Positions 1 to 6,778 of a DNA stretch of 11,516 nt are shown here, in pieces. Position 1 is the first letter of the stretch. Every line of letters begins with the position of its first letter. A program made the position numbers and the translations under genes. The notes under the pieces are model-generated. The model did no database searches. It saw only the letters and a list, made by a program, of their open reading frames with translations, and had not been told where the DNA came from. The stretch comes from Coleofasciculus sp. S288 (lineage in GTDB: Bacteria; Cyanobacteriota; Cyanobacteriia; Cyanobacteriales; Coleofasciculaceae). Location of the stretch: positions 1 to 11,516 of the forward strand of contig JAIUYC010000030.1 of assembly GCA_020216575.1 (NCBI GenBank), given 5' to 3'.

Positions 1-145
1 AATTGGGGCAGTGGAGGAAGAAGGAGTCATAAGCGTATAGTCGGTTTATCGCAGAGCGTTCCTTCTTTATATTTTGTAACAAATAAGCTTTAAAACTCGT
101 CAACGAACCTTTGAACCTCGCGAACGAACACCTAACCTCAGAATG

Positions 146-180
146 GGAAATGAGTCTACCATCTGAAAACTTGCTCAAAA
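146..180 (+). repeat. Dispersed repeat, copy 1
   Basis: About 35 bp, beginning GGAAATGAG and containing CTACCATCTGAAA. It matches a second copy at 8008-8041 in the same orientation, with 30 of 35 positions identical, counting one single-base gap. Both copies lie in non-coding sequence. No transposase or clear terminal inverted repeat accompanies either one, so this is probably a small interspersed repeat of the host genome. Confidence 0.6.
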
Positions 181-295
181 TTCTTCCAGTAAACCTACAA
201 CCAAAGATTGATGGAGTGCTTTTTTATGTTCCATCCTTAGGCTGATAAACTCCCATTAGCAGGTTGTTATCCTTAGCTTCAGATAACCAAAGTCG

Positions 296-372
296 GAGAC
301 ACAAGTTAAAGCAAGGGTGCATGCACCGAGCCGAAACCTTGGGTTGCAGAGAACCCAAGGTTTTGTTGTCTC
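296..372 (+). promoter_or_regulatory. Folded 5' leader or terminator-like element before the SDR gene
   Basis: Three symmetric elements are nested here. A perfect 12-bp stem is formed by 334-345 and 352-363 with a 6-base loop (GCAGAG), extendable by a G-T and a C-G pair. Just before it is a perfect 12-bp palindrome, GGTGCATGCACC (316-327). The flanks 296-304 (GAGACACAA) and 363-372 can pair with one bulged base, competing with the base of the inner stem. The stem ends in TTTTGTTGTCTCT, which is only moderately T-rich. It ends 66 bases before the SDR start, so it could be an attenuator, a structured 5' UTR, or the end of a small RNA. It matches no riboswitch class I can recognise. Confidence 0.5.
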
Positions 373-415
373 TAACAAGAGTATTTATAGCTAAACATGG
401 GTTGAACCAACTTAC

Positions 416-421
416 GGAGGG
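416..421 (+). promoter_or_regulatory. Shine-Dalgarno site of the SDR gene
   Basis: GGAGGG lies 8-9 bases ahead of the ATG at 430. It is a near-ideal ribosome binding site, stronger than those of most other genes in the window, and it fixes the start codon. Confidence 0.85.
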
Positions 422-429
422 AGAAAACT

Positions 430-1290
430 ATGACAGCAAGCAAGCAGGAAAGACCGCCGCAGCACCAAGATCAACAACCTGGAATTGAATCAAAAATGAC
501 GCCGCAGCCCCAAGCGGAGGATTTTAACTACAAGGGCAGTGGTAAATTGCAGGGAAAAGTGGCGTTGATCACAGGTGGAGATAGTGGCATTGGTCGTGCT
601 GTTGCGATCGCCTATGCCAAAGAAGGAGCCGATGTGGCGATCATATACCTAAATGAACACCAAGACGCCGAAAAGACCAAACAAATGGTCGAAAAAGAGG
701 GACGTTCTTGTCTTACCCTTGCTGGTGATATTGGGGACGAGAAGGTTTGCCAGCAGGCAGTTCAACAGACCGTTGATAAGTTTGGCAAACTCGATATTTT
801 GGTCAACAATGCGGCTGAACAGCATCCCAAACAGAGCATTGAAGAGATTACCGCCGAACAGTTGGAGCGTACTTTCCGCACCAATATTTTTTCGATGTTT
901 TACATGACGAAAGCCGCATTGCCACACCTTAAAGAAGGAAGTGCAATTATCAACACCACTTCTGTAACGGCTTATAAGGGCAACGAAAAATTGCTCGACT
1001 ATTCATCGACGAAGGGAGCAATCGTTGCATTCACCCGCTCCTTATCCCAATCTCTAGTCGAAAAAGGAATTCGAGTCAATGGCGTCGCCCCTGGCCCCAT
1101 CTGGACACCGCTCATCCCCTCAACTTTCCCGGCTGAGGAAGTTGCAAAATTTGGTCAGCAAGTGCCGATGAAACGAGCCGGTCAACCGGAAGAAATCGCA
1201 CCCAGCTATGTCTTTTTAGCATCCGATGACTCCTCTTACATGGCGGGTCAAATCTTGCATCCTAACGGCGGTGAAGTTGTCAACGCTTAA
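430..1290 (+). CDS. SDR family oxidoreductase (YghA/YdaD-like, putative stress dehydrogenase)
   Basis: An NAD(P)-dependent short-chain dehydrogenase of 286 residues, expected in the cytoplasm. Residues 1-38 are a polar Pro/Gln-rich tail (PPQHQDQQPG, TPQPQ), typical of the YghA / Bacillus YdaD (general stress protein 39) branch. The Rossmann core follows. It has the cofactor loop TGGDSGIG at 48-55, NNAA at 126-129 in place of the usual NNAG, catalytic Ser178, and Tyr191/Lys195 in YSSTK. Late in the protein are the conserved NGVAPGPIWTPL and the typical C-terminal GGEVVNA. Length and motifs are complete, so it should be active. The substrate cannot be told from sequence; relatives are linked to stress, aldehydes or alcohols. 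It is transcribed alone, convergent with tatC, behind a folded leader. The family call is secure; the physiological role is inference. Confidence 0.93.
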   Translation: MTASKQERPPQHQDQQPGIESKMTPQPQAEDFNYKGSGKLQGKVALITGGDSGIGRAVAIAYAKEGADVAIIYLNEHQDAEKTKQMVEKEGRSCLTLAGDIGDEKVCQQAVQQTVDKFGKLDILVNNAAEQHPKQSIEEITAEQLERTFRTNIFSMFYMTKAALPHLKEGSAIINTTSVTAYKGNEKLLDYSSTKGAIVAFTRSLSQSLVEKGIRVNGVAPGPIWTPLIPSTFPAEEVAKFGQQVPMKRAGQPEEIAPSYVFLASDDSSYMAGQILHPNGGEVVNA

Positions 1291-1302
1291 GGATAGTGAA
1301 GT

Positions 1303-1335
1303 ACCTACACTGCTCTGTTCGATTGCCGTGTAGGT
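1303..1335 (+). terminator. Probable terminator of the SDR gene
   Basis: ACCTACAC (1303-1310) pairs perfectly with GTGTAGGT (1328-1335) around a 17-base loop, starting 13 bases after the stop codon. The run that follows, TTCCCGTTTC, is only weakly T-rich. A transcription stop is therefore plausible but not strong. It lies between convergent genes. Confidence 0.45.
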
Positions 1336-1386
1336 TTCCCGTTTCATTCACCGTTACCACGCCACCAACTTAGTGAGTAGTTGACT

Positions 1387-1417
1387 GTGACGTTACCTCC
1401 GAGTAAGGATGCGTCAC
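1387..1417. repeat. Hairpin in the SDR/tatC convergent spacer
   Basis: GTGACG (1387-1392) pairs with CGTCAC (1412-1417), and a short inner TTAC/GTAA stem can form inside. It could serve as a terminator for either convergent gene, but no T-run follows on either strand. Confidence 0.3.
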
Positions 1418-1460
1418 CCTAAATTTCTTTATGGGGTTCTTACTTTTGACTTTCCTTGAC

Positions 1461-2237
1461 TTATTTTCCTGACAGCTTAACCAGGCCAATTCCACCAAAG
1501 TAGAGTCCGACTACAGCACCAGCGAGTAAGGTTTGGGTCAGCGGGTCAGTAGAGGGAGTCAACACAGCTCCCAGCACCGTTGCTCCCAGGATAACGACAC
1601 GCCAACCCGCAATCATTTGCTCAGAAGACACGATTCCCAAATAACCCAGTAAAAGCTGAATAATCGGAATTTGAAAGGCTAAGCCGGTGCTGAACATTAA
1701 GAGCAGGACGAATTCAAAATACTTGTCAATTGACCACAACTGTTCGACAACATCTGCCCCATAACTGATGAAGAAATTCAGGGCAGCAGGAATTAGGGCG
1801 ATGTAGGCAAATGCCAAGCCGACGAAAAACAGGATACTTGAACCCAAAACGACGGGTCCAATCAAGCGTCGTTCGCGGCGAGTCAGTCCTGGTAAAACAA
1901 ACTGGATAATTTGGTAAAGAATAAAGGGACTGGAAACGAGTAAGCCACTATATCCGGCAACTTTCAGGGAGACAAAAAAGAATTCTCCTGGAGCCAGTTG
2001 CAGAAACTTAACTCCCCGTGCTGGGACTTCGAGCAACTGGACAATTGGCTTGACAGCTAAAAAGCAGCCAGTGACGCCCACAGCTACAGCAATCAAGGAG
2101 TAGAAAATTCGCCGCCGCAACTCCTCTAGGTGGTCGAATAGGGACATCTCGACATCATGGGGGAGTTCGTCGAGGTAGTCATTTTCCGGTTCGTCTGAAT
2201 TTTGCTGGCTTGCAGTCTCTACTTCAGAAGGCGTCAT
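1461..2237 (-). CDS. tatC: Sec-independent (twin-arginine) translocase subunit TatC
   Basis: Integral membrane core of the Tat pathway, which binds twin-arginine signal peptides and moves folded proteins across the thylakoid and plasma membranes. The protein has 258 residues. It starts with an acidic cytoplasmic tail (1-31), then [12 protein letters not shown] (32-43), the TatC N-terminal signature. About six hydrophobic segments follow, near 45-66, 88-115, 126-150, 172-192, 193-205 and 213-250. Glu39 and Arg41 align with E. coli E15 and R17, and Glu122 in RRERRL aligns with E103; the glutamates are known signal-peptide contact residues. [11 protein letters not shown] (78-88) and [10 protein letters not shown] (226-235) are typical of cyanobacterial and plastid TatC. 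Start ATG 2237 gives the normal length but has no evident ribosome site; Met31 is a less likely alternative. No tatA/B or petC/petA gene is adjacent. Confidence 0.96.
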   Translation of the reverse strand: MTPSEVETASQQNSDEPENDYLDELPHDVEMSLFDHLEELRRRIFYSLIAVAVGVTGCFLAVKPIVQLLEVPARGVKFLQLAPGEFFFVSLKVAGYSGLLVSSPFILYQIIQFVLPGLTRRERRLIGPVVLGSSILFFVGLAFAYIALIPAALNFFISYGADVVEQLWSIDKYFEFVLLLMFSTGLAFQIPIIQLLLGYLGIVSSEQMIAGWRVVILGATVLGAVLTPSTDPLTQTLLAGAVVGLYFGGIGLVKLSGK

Positions 2238-2267
2238 CGGTTTGGGTAGTTTCGGGACACGCTAACT

Positions 2268-2273
2268 ATTGTA
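2268..2273 (-). promoter_or_regulatory. Candidate -10 box for tatC
   Basis: On the minus strand TACAAT (5 of 6 to TATAAT) sits about 30 bases ahead of the tatC ATG. I see no matching -35 hexamer at 16-18 bases, so this is tentative. Confidence 0.25.
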
Positions 2274-2310
2274 TCGAGGTCAGCAGCAGTACTGATCGCA
2301 CTGTTCGCGC

Positions 2311-2340
2311 TCGCTTTAAAGAGGAGGCAGGGGGAGAGGG
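2311..2340 (+). repeat. Dispersed CGCTTTAA / G-rich repeat, copy 1
   Basis: TCGCTTTAA followed by GAGGAGGCAGGGGGAGAGG. The same two blocks, in the same order, appear on the opposite strand at 10858-10908, where about 15 extra bases separate them. Both copies are in spacers. This looks like a chromosomal interspersed or tandem-type repeat of cyanobacteria rather than a regulatory site of tatC. Confidence 0.5.
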
Positions 2341-2419
2341 ATGTTCATTGTATAGTTCCCCAGAATTCCATTAGAGAGGGCTTGGCGCAAGAGGTCAGTA
2401 AATAAAAATCATGTCCTCA

Positions 2420-2453
2420 TAGATACTGTCTTGACCTGTCAAGACAGTATCTA
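2420..2453. repeat. Perfect 15-bp palindromic repeat unit
   Basis: TAGATACTGTCTTGA (2420-2434) and its exact reverse complement (2439-2453) flank the 4-base loop CCTG, whose outer bases can also pair. It lies 60 bases past the slt stop and upstream of tatC. Neither strand has a T-run directly after it, so it is not a standard terminator, although the stem could stabilise the slt mRNA 3' end. It resembles the short hyphenated palindromes scattered through cyanobacterial spacers. Confidence 0.65.
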
Positions 2454-2513
2454 CAATGCCGAACGTAAAAAATTGGGATGCTCGCTAATGCTTTCAATCA
2501 GTCCCCCAAGTTA

Positions 2514-4739
2514 TTACTTGCGCAATAATATCGGTTCGCCAGTGGAATATTTGGCTAATAGCTGGGAAATATCTGGATCGTACAGTCGCAGATAATTCCA
2601 GTAATTGGCAAAAACTTGCTCCACATAGCCCTTGGTTTCTGAAAAGGGAATCCGTTCAATAAAGCTATCTGGGTCGCTGAAACCGTATTTGGCGAGCCAA
2701 TTTGCCACATTGCCAGGGCCAGCATTGTAACTAGCAACAGCTAACAGAGAGTTGTTATCATACTCTGCATGGGTATGGTCTAGATACCAAGTGCCTAGTT
2801 TAACGTTGTCATTGGGGTCTTCTAGGTTGTATTCCTTGAGTTGAATTTTTTGAGCAATCCAACTACCGGTTCCTGGCATCACCTGCATTAAACCCGTAGC
2901 ACCTGCAACGGAGCGGATTTTCGGTTCAAAGCGAGATTCTTGTCGAATTAGACCGGTTACCAGCAAAGGATTGAGCTGGCGCTGTTGCGACCAGTTGACA
3001 ATATGTTCCATGAATGGTATTGGGAACAAGGCATGCCAGTATTCAGGAGATTGGCGCAGCGTCTTCCATTGCGATCGCTCTTCTGGGGTTTCTCGCAAGC
3101 TCAAATACCACACTTTATTAATGCCCACCAAATTATCCCCGACTCCCAACCGCATTACCCCATCGGTAAATTGCTCGGCAACCGTTGGCTCTTGTAGGTT
3201 CTTGAATTCCGTTTGCCAAACCGCCCAAGCCTCGCGATTTTGACCTAGCTGGTAGAGTTCTTTAAGGGGGTCAGAGCCAGCAGGGAGTAAGGGGCGCACA
3301 GGCGGTTGTACAACCTTGGGAGTTAAGTGTCGCACGCTGGTAAAGTCTCCGACATTCCAACCCAAAAATTGAGCAGAGCGCCACGCATAGTAAGATTCTG
3401 GATACTTGGCCAATACATGCTCGAAAGCGTCTCTTGCCTCCTGTTGACGCCCTAACTGAGCCGCCCATCTCCCAACCCAAAACGCGGCTTCAGGAGTCCG
3501 TTCGCTATCCGGACTTTGGGTGGTAATCGGTTGCGCCCATTGCCATGCTTCTTGTAACTTTCCATCTTTCGCCTTAGCTTTAGCAATTTTCCAGCGATAC
3601 TCAGCAGCAGCATTGGAACTGGCATATTGAGTCAACACCATCTGACGAGCTTGGGCGGCAGACGTGCGGCTTCCCAAAGCGTCTAGAATTTCAGCTTTAG
3701 AAAGCAACGCCTCTGCCGCTTCATCGGGGAATTTGGCAATTACCCGATCCAGATATACTAGCGCCTCTTGGGACTTAGAGAGACTGGCCAGACGCCGCAA
3801 GCCGAGTCCGGTTTCCCTAGCATCCGGAAATCCCTGAACTAGCTGTTGATAGGCGATTTTGGCTTCAGCTCGGTTCCCTGTCAGGGGGTAGCCGCGGCCG
3901 GCTGGATAGGCAGTGCGGGGAGTACGGGGAGCTTTGGCATAGGCTTTACCAGCTTTACCATACTCTTGAGTTTGCCAGTAGCCAAAGGCGATCGCTTGCC
4001 AGTCTTCGGGTTTTAGCTGGGAGGCATGCTGGTTAACTAAGCGATCGCGAACAGCCCCCATCCCTTTGATTTCAGGGAAATGTTTCGCTAAGACCAACAG
4101 GAGAGCCGGTTGGTTGGGATTTTTGCTCAGCCGCTGGGTGACAATTTCATACGTGCGCGGATGAGATGGAAATTTTGCGATCGCCTGATTCCAGTATTCC
4201 GGATTCGATTTACCCAAGACATACAGGGCTTCTGCTGCTACTGGCTCAGTTGGATAGTTTTTCAGGATATCATTCCAAGCTTGTTGGGCTTTGGCTTTGT
4301 CCCCCATCACGTCATAAGCTTGGGCGCGTTTGAGGGTGATGTGAGGCGCCAAAACTGGATACTCTGCCTCCAGTCCTTCCAGCAATTCGAGAGCCTTTTC
4401 TCCCTGTTTTTGTTGAATCAAATCAGAGGCTAGGAGATAACGGGCGCGATATCGATCCAGAGAATGGCGTCCAGAGGTAAAGGAAGAAACCATGTCCCCT
4501 TTGGCTAACGCTTCGAGTTGTGATGCCCGTTGCGCGGGTGGCAGTGACACCAGTGGCAGAACTGCCGATTTGGCATCTTCCCGGGTCGGGCTTAAGAGAT
4601 TCTGAGTTTGTTCCCCACCCGTCCATCGTCCTAGCAAACCCGTCATTTTCAGGGTTAACAGTGACGATCCGAGCAGCGCACATAGCACTAATCCTGCCCC
4701 TACAGCTACTGGAGTTTTAATTGTCCGTCCCTTTAGCAT
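2514..4739 (-). CDS. slt: Soluble lytic transglycosylase-like murein hydrolase (Slt70-like)
   Basis: Cleaves the MurNAc-GlcNAc bond of peptidoglycan, forming 1,6-anhydroMurNAc; it acts in the periplasm during wall growth or recycling. With the ATG at 4739 it has 741 residues. A GTG at 4766 would add nine, but GAGG lies 4 bases ahead of the ATG, so I prefer 4739. Residues about 8-30 are a hydrophobic signal or anchor segment; no good lipobox is present. A long alpha-helical TPR-like superhelix follows, with repeats such as EKALELLEGLEAEYP, AKIAYQQLVQGFP and EARDAFEHVLAKYP. The C-terminal SLT domain begins near residue 570 and contains LIRQESRF with catalytic Glu601, then GLMQVMPGT and SYNAGPGNV. 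All core motifs are intact. It is somewhat longer than E. coli Slt70, as expected for cyanobacterial homologues. It is transcribed divergently from pepA. Confidence 0.93.
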   Translation of the reverse strand: MLKGRTIKTPVAVGAGLVLCALLGSSLLTLKMTGLLGRWTGGEQTQNLLSPTREDAKSAVLPLVSLPPAQRASQLEALAKGDMVSSFTSGRHSLDRYRARYLLASDLIQQKQGEKALELLEGLEAEYPVLAPHITLKRAQAYDVMGDKAKAQQAWNDILKNYPTEPVAAEALYVLGKSNPEYWNQAIAKFPSHPRTYEIVTQRLSKNPNQPALLLVLAKHFPEIKGMGAVRDRLVNQHASQLKPEDWQAIAFGYWQTQEYGKAGKAYAKAPRTPRTAYPAGRGYPLTGNRAEAKIAYQQLVQGFPDARETGLGLRRLASLSKSQEALVYLDRVIAKFPDEAAEALLSKAEILDALGSRTSAAQARQMVLTQYASSNAAAEYRWKIAKAKAKDGKLQEAWQWAQPITTQSPDSERTPEAAFWVGRWAAQLGRQQEARDAFEHVLAKYPESYYAWRSAQFLGWNVGDFTSVRHLTPKVVQPPVRPLLPAGSDPLKELYQLGQNREAWAVWQTEFKNLQEPTVAEQFTDGVMRLGVGDNLVGINKVWYLSLRETPEERSQWKTLRQSPEYWHALFPIPFMEHIVNWSQQRQLNPLLVTGLIRQESRFEPKIRSVAGATGLMQVMPGTGSWIAQKIQLKEYNLEDPNDNVKLGTWYLDHTHAEYDNNSLLAVASYNAGPGNVANWLAKYGFSDPDSFIERIPFSETKGYVEQVFANYWNYLRLYDPDISQLLAKYSTGEPILLRK

Positions 4740-4941
4740 TAATCCTCGTTTACCCAACACTGGCACAACCTTTTAATTTTGCTTGACTGATTTCAGCTCG
4801 AAGTAAGAAAGCGCTCTGCTTAGACTAGTGCAGTCAAGACACGACCTGCAATATTTTTAGTTATCCGAACACTGTACAAAATACAGGTCAGTGTGCTCTT
4901 AGCAAAGACATGAATTTTTTCTAAAAGTTGCTTTCCCAAGG

Positions 4942-4962
4942 GGGAATTAGGGAATAGGGAGT
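4942..4962. repeat. Degenerate heptad tandem repeat
   Basis: Three consecutive 7-base units, GGGAATT, AGGGAAT and AGGGAGT. This resembles the short tandemly repeated heptamers (STRR type) well known from filamentous cyanobacteria. A related heptad in the other orientation occurs at 6703-6716. Confidence 0.45.
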
Positions 4963-4986
4963 CATCGTCCGTTTGGGTTGCCAAGT

Positions 4987-5039
4987 CCCCACCCTCAACG
5001 AAACGGAGTCCTTTTAGGACGAAGTGGAGTAGGGTGGGG
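4987..5039. repeat. Inverted repeat CCCCACCCT / AGGGTGGGG
   Basis: Nine-base perfect arms (4987-4995 and 5031-5039) enclose 35 bases that contain a smaller GTCC/GGAC hairpin (5008-5020). The bases next to the arms (CAACG at 4996-5000, CGTTG at 5041-5045) are also complementary, so alternative folds exist. It looks like a mobile-type palindromic repeat; a role as a terminator or pepA leader is unproven. Confidence 0.5.
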
Positions 5040-5040
5040 T

Positions 5041-5076
5041 CGTTGATTGACCGTTTCTAGGTGTAGCACATCAACG
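5041..5076. repeat. Hairpin CGTTGAT / ATCAACG
   Basis: Seven-base arms (5041-5047, 5070-5076) around a 22-base loop, directly after the previous inverted repeat and sharing bases with its alternative fold. Likely part of the same composite repeat. Confidence 0.35.
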
Positions 5077-5134
5077 GTGAACTGATGGGATTTCTCCCAA
5101 ATTTAGGTAACTGAGGAGCATGGATGTAAGCTCC

Positions 5135-5140
5135 TATACT
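5135..5140 (+). promoter_or_regulatory. Candidate -10 box for pepA
   Basis: TATACT (5 of 6 to TATAAT) lies 32 bases before the preferred ATG at 5172. No good -35 is seen. If it is real, the transcript would start after the GTG at 5142, which supports the ATG at 5172 as the start. Confidence 0.3.
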
Positions 5141-5171
5141 GGTGATTAGGTCTTCATGGATAGAGCAAGGA

Positions 5172-6650
5172 ATGGAAATTCGAGTAACGGATGCACCACG
5201 GGTAGACTGGACTGGTGATGCTTTGGCAATTGGATTATTTGAAGATGCTATAGAGCTGACTGGCGATCTAGCTCAGCTAAATGAGAAGCTGGCGGGTACG
5301 CTCAAAGAATTGATTGAAGAAACAGAATTTAAGGGAAGCGCTGGCAGCAGTGCTGTAACCCGCGTGGGTGCAGGTAGCTCTATTCGTAAAATTATGCTCG
5401 TGGGTCTGGGGAAAGCAGACGCTCTGGGATTAGACAGTGTGCGCCGTGCAGCGGCAGCGATCGCACGCTTGGCAAAACAGCAAAAGAGCAAAACGCTGGG
5501 AATTAGTTTACCAGTGGTCAATGATGACTCAGCAGGAACAGCGCAAGCGATCGCGGAGGGCTTGGTGCTCGCGCTACACCAAGATAATCGCTTTAAGTCC
5601 GAATCAGAAGACAAAGGAATCAAGTTGGAACAGGTGGAGATCCTAGGACTGGGAGGGCAGGACGCGGCGATCGCAAAAGCTCATGCCCTTTGTACGGGTG
5701 TGATTCTAGCACGGGAATTGGTTGCTGCTCCGGCGAATGCGGTAACGCCTGTCACGATGGCTCAAACCGCAGAAGCGATCGCACAAGAACACGGACTTGC
5801 GGTGGAAATCCTGGAACGGGACGAGTGTGAAAAGCTGGGGATGGGGGCTTTCTTAGGCGTTGCTCAAGCCTCCGATTTGCCCCCAAAGTTTATTCATCTA
5901 ACCTACAAACCTGAAGGGACACCGAAACGTAAATTAGCGATTGTCGGCAAGGGTTTGACCTTCGACTCCGGTGGCTTGAATATTAAAGTTGCTGGTAGTG
6001 GCATCGAGATGATGAAGACGGATATGGGAGGTGCAGCTGCCACGTTGGGTGCGGCAAAAGCGATCGCTCAACTCAAGCCGGATGTTGAGGTTCATTTTAT
6101 CAGTGCAGCGACAGAAAACATGATCAGCGGTCGTGCCATGCATCCGGGCGACATCCTCACCGCATCCAACGGCAAAACGATTGAAATCAACAATACCGAT
6201 GCTGAAGGACGCCTGACGTTAGCGGATGCCTTGGTGTTTGCCGAGAAGTTGGGAGTGGATGCGATCGTTGATTTAGCCACGCTGACAGGGGCTTGTATTA
6301 TTGCCCTAGGCAACGATATTGCTGGACTGTGGTCAAGCGATGATACCCTAGCCTCTCAACTCAAGGCGGCCTCGGAAGCGGCTGGCGAAAAATTATGGCA
6401 GATGCCCATGGAAGAGAAATACTTCGAGGGTATGAAGTCACCCATTGCTGACATGAAGAATACAGGACCGCGTGCGGGAGGTTCTATTACGGCTGCCCTC
6501 TTCTTAAAGCAGTTTGTCAAAGAGACACCTTGGGCGCACTTGGATGTTGCAGGTCCAGTCTGGTCAGATAAAGAAGACGGCTGTAATAACGCTGGTGCTA
6601 CCGGCTTCCCGGTTCGTACCCTTGTGAACTGGGTATTGAGTCAGTCTTAG
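5172..6650 (+). CDS. pepA: Leucyl aminopeptidase (peptidase M17, PepA)
   Basis: A cytoplasmic, hexameric, two-metal aminopeptidase that removes N-terminal residues, especially Leu, from peptides. A GTG at 5142 would add ten residues (IRSSWIEQG), but cyanobacterial homologues begin MEIR-TD-P at the ATG of 5172, so the protein is taken as 492 residues. The N-terminal regulatory domain covers about 1-170 and the catalytic domain the rest. Metal ligands are Lys260 and Asp265 in [11 protein letters not shown], Asp284 in MKTDMGG, and Asp343/Glu345 in the family signature NTDAEGRL (341-348). Lys272 and Arg347 match the catalytic Lys and Arg of E. coli PepA. The metal-site loop is one residue longer than in E. 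coli. Five HIP1 octamers fall inside the gene. In E. coli PepA also binds DNA; nothing here tests that. Transcribed alone, divergent from slt. Confidence 0.96.
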   Translation: MEIRVTDAPRVDWTGDALAIGLFEDAIELTGDLAQLNEKLAGTLKELIEETEFKGSAGSSAVTRVGAGSSIRKIMLVGLGKADALGLDSVRRAAAAIARLAKQQKSKTLGISLPVVNDDSAGTAQAIAEGLVLALHQDNRFKSESEDKGIKLEQVEILGLGGQDAAIAKAHALCTGVILARELVAAPANAVTPVTMAQTAEAIAQEHGLAVEILERDECEKLGMGAFLGVAQASDLPPKFIHLTYKPEGTPKRKLAIVGKGLTFDSGGLNIKVAGSGIEMMKTDMGGAAATLGAAKAIAQLKPDVEVHFISAATENMISGRAMHPGDILTASNGKTIEINNTDAEGRLTLADALVFAEKLGVDAIVDLATLTGACIIALGNDIAGLWSSDDTLASQLKAASEAAGEKLWQMPMEEKYFEGMKSPIADMKNTGPRAGGSITAALFLKQFVKETPWAHLDVAGPVWSDKEDGCNNAGATGFPVRTLVNWVLSQS

Positions 6651-6661
6651 GCGAGTAGTAA

Positions 6662-6678
6662 GGTGGGCAATGCCCACC
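6662..6678. terminator. GGTGGGC hairpin after pepA
   Basis: GGTGGGC (6662-6668) and GCCCACC (6672-6678) form a 7-bp G/C-rich stem with the loop AAT, 12 bases after the pepA stop. No T-run follows, so intrinsic termination is doubtful. The GGTGGGCAATGCCCACC core is a palindrome often seen in cyanobacterial spacers and may be a repeat unit reused as a 3' end structure. Confidence 0.5.
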
Positions 6679-6702
6679 CCACGAAACTCATCAAAGAAAA
6701 CC

Positions 6703-6716
6703 AATTCCCAATTCCC
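6703..6716. repeat. Heptad tandem repeat AATTCCC x2
   Basis: Two exact copies of AATTCCC in tandem, within a low-complexity stretch between pepA and the LOG-family gene. Related to the GGGAATT-type units at 4942-4962 read on the other strand; STRR-like. Confidence 0.4.
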
Positions 6717-6778
6717 AAAAAGTGTGACTTGTATGTGCAACACCTAACTAGGTTAGAGCATTTTGAATTTTGAATAGC

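Larger units (their letters stand above)
1..429. other. Non-coding region upstream of the SDR gene
   Basis: No convincing gene lies here. A forward 74-codon frame (264-488) overlaps the SDR start, runs through the hairpin at 334-363, and has no recognisable product or ribosome site. The first 260 bases are A/T-rich with scattered GAAC-type short repeats around 100-130. They include one copy of a dispersed repeat (146-180). The last third holds a folded leader (296-372) and a clear Shine-Dalgarno site. I could not pick a convincing promoter. Confidence 0.6.
4740..5171. other. Long divergent spacer between slt and pepA
   Basis: No gene is supported in these 432 bases. The left 150 bases are A/T-rich and should hold the slt promoter, which I cannot assign. 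From 4942 on there is a degenerate 7-base repeat (4942-4962), then a chain of hairpins: 4987-5039, 5041-5076, 5086-5099 (TGGGA/TCCCA) and 5114-5135 (AGGAGC/GCTCCT). TATACT at 5135-5140 is the best -10 candidate for pepA. Confidence 0.6.

Noticed and set aside
1..221. Minus-strand frame open for about 73 codons to the window's left edge
   Set aside because: It has no ATG and no family resemblance, and its length is compatible with chance in an A/T-rich spacer; it could only be judged with sequence to the left.
264..488. Forward 74-codon frame before and across the SDR start
   Set aside because: It reads through the palindrome and hairpin, has no ribosome site, overlaps the well-supported SDR start and gives a protein without recognisable features.
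4110..4433. 107-codon frame opposite slt
   Set aside because: A shadow of the slt helical repeat region, without any independent coding signal.
4740..4766. GTG at 4766 as slt start
   Set aside because: The in-frame ATG at 4739 has GAGG at good distance and leaves a normal signal or anchor segment.
5142..5171. GTG at 5142 as pepA start
   Set aside because: It adds ten residues not expected in the family, has no ribosome site, and a candidate -10 box ends just two bases before it.
5273..5623. Antisense 116-codon frame inside pepA
   Set aside because: It lies wholly opposite the conserved pepA coding sequence; its composition mirrors pepA codon usage and it shows no motif or ribosome site.
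5457..6067. Cluster of five GCGATCGC sites in pepA as a special element
   Set aside because: HIP1 octamers are normally abundant in cyanobacterial coding DNA, and slt, nadK and others carry them too; the local density is high but within that habit.
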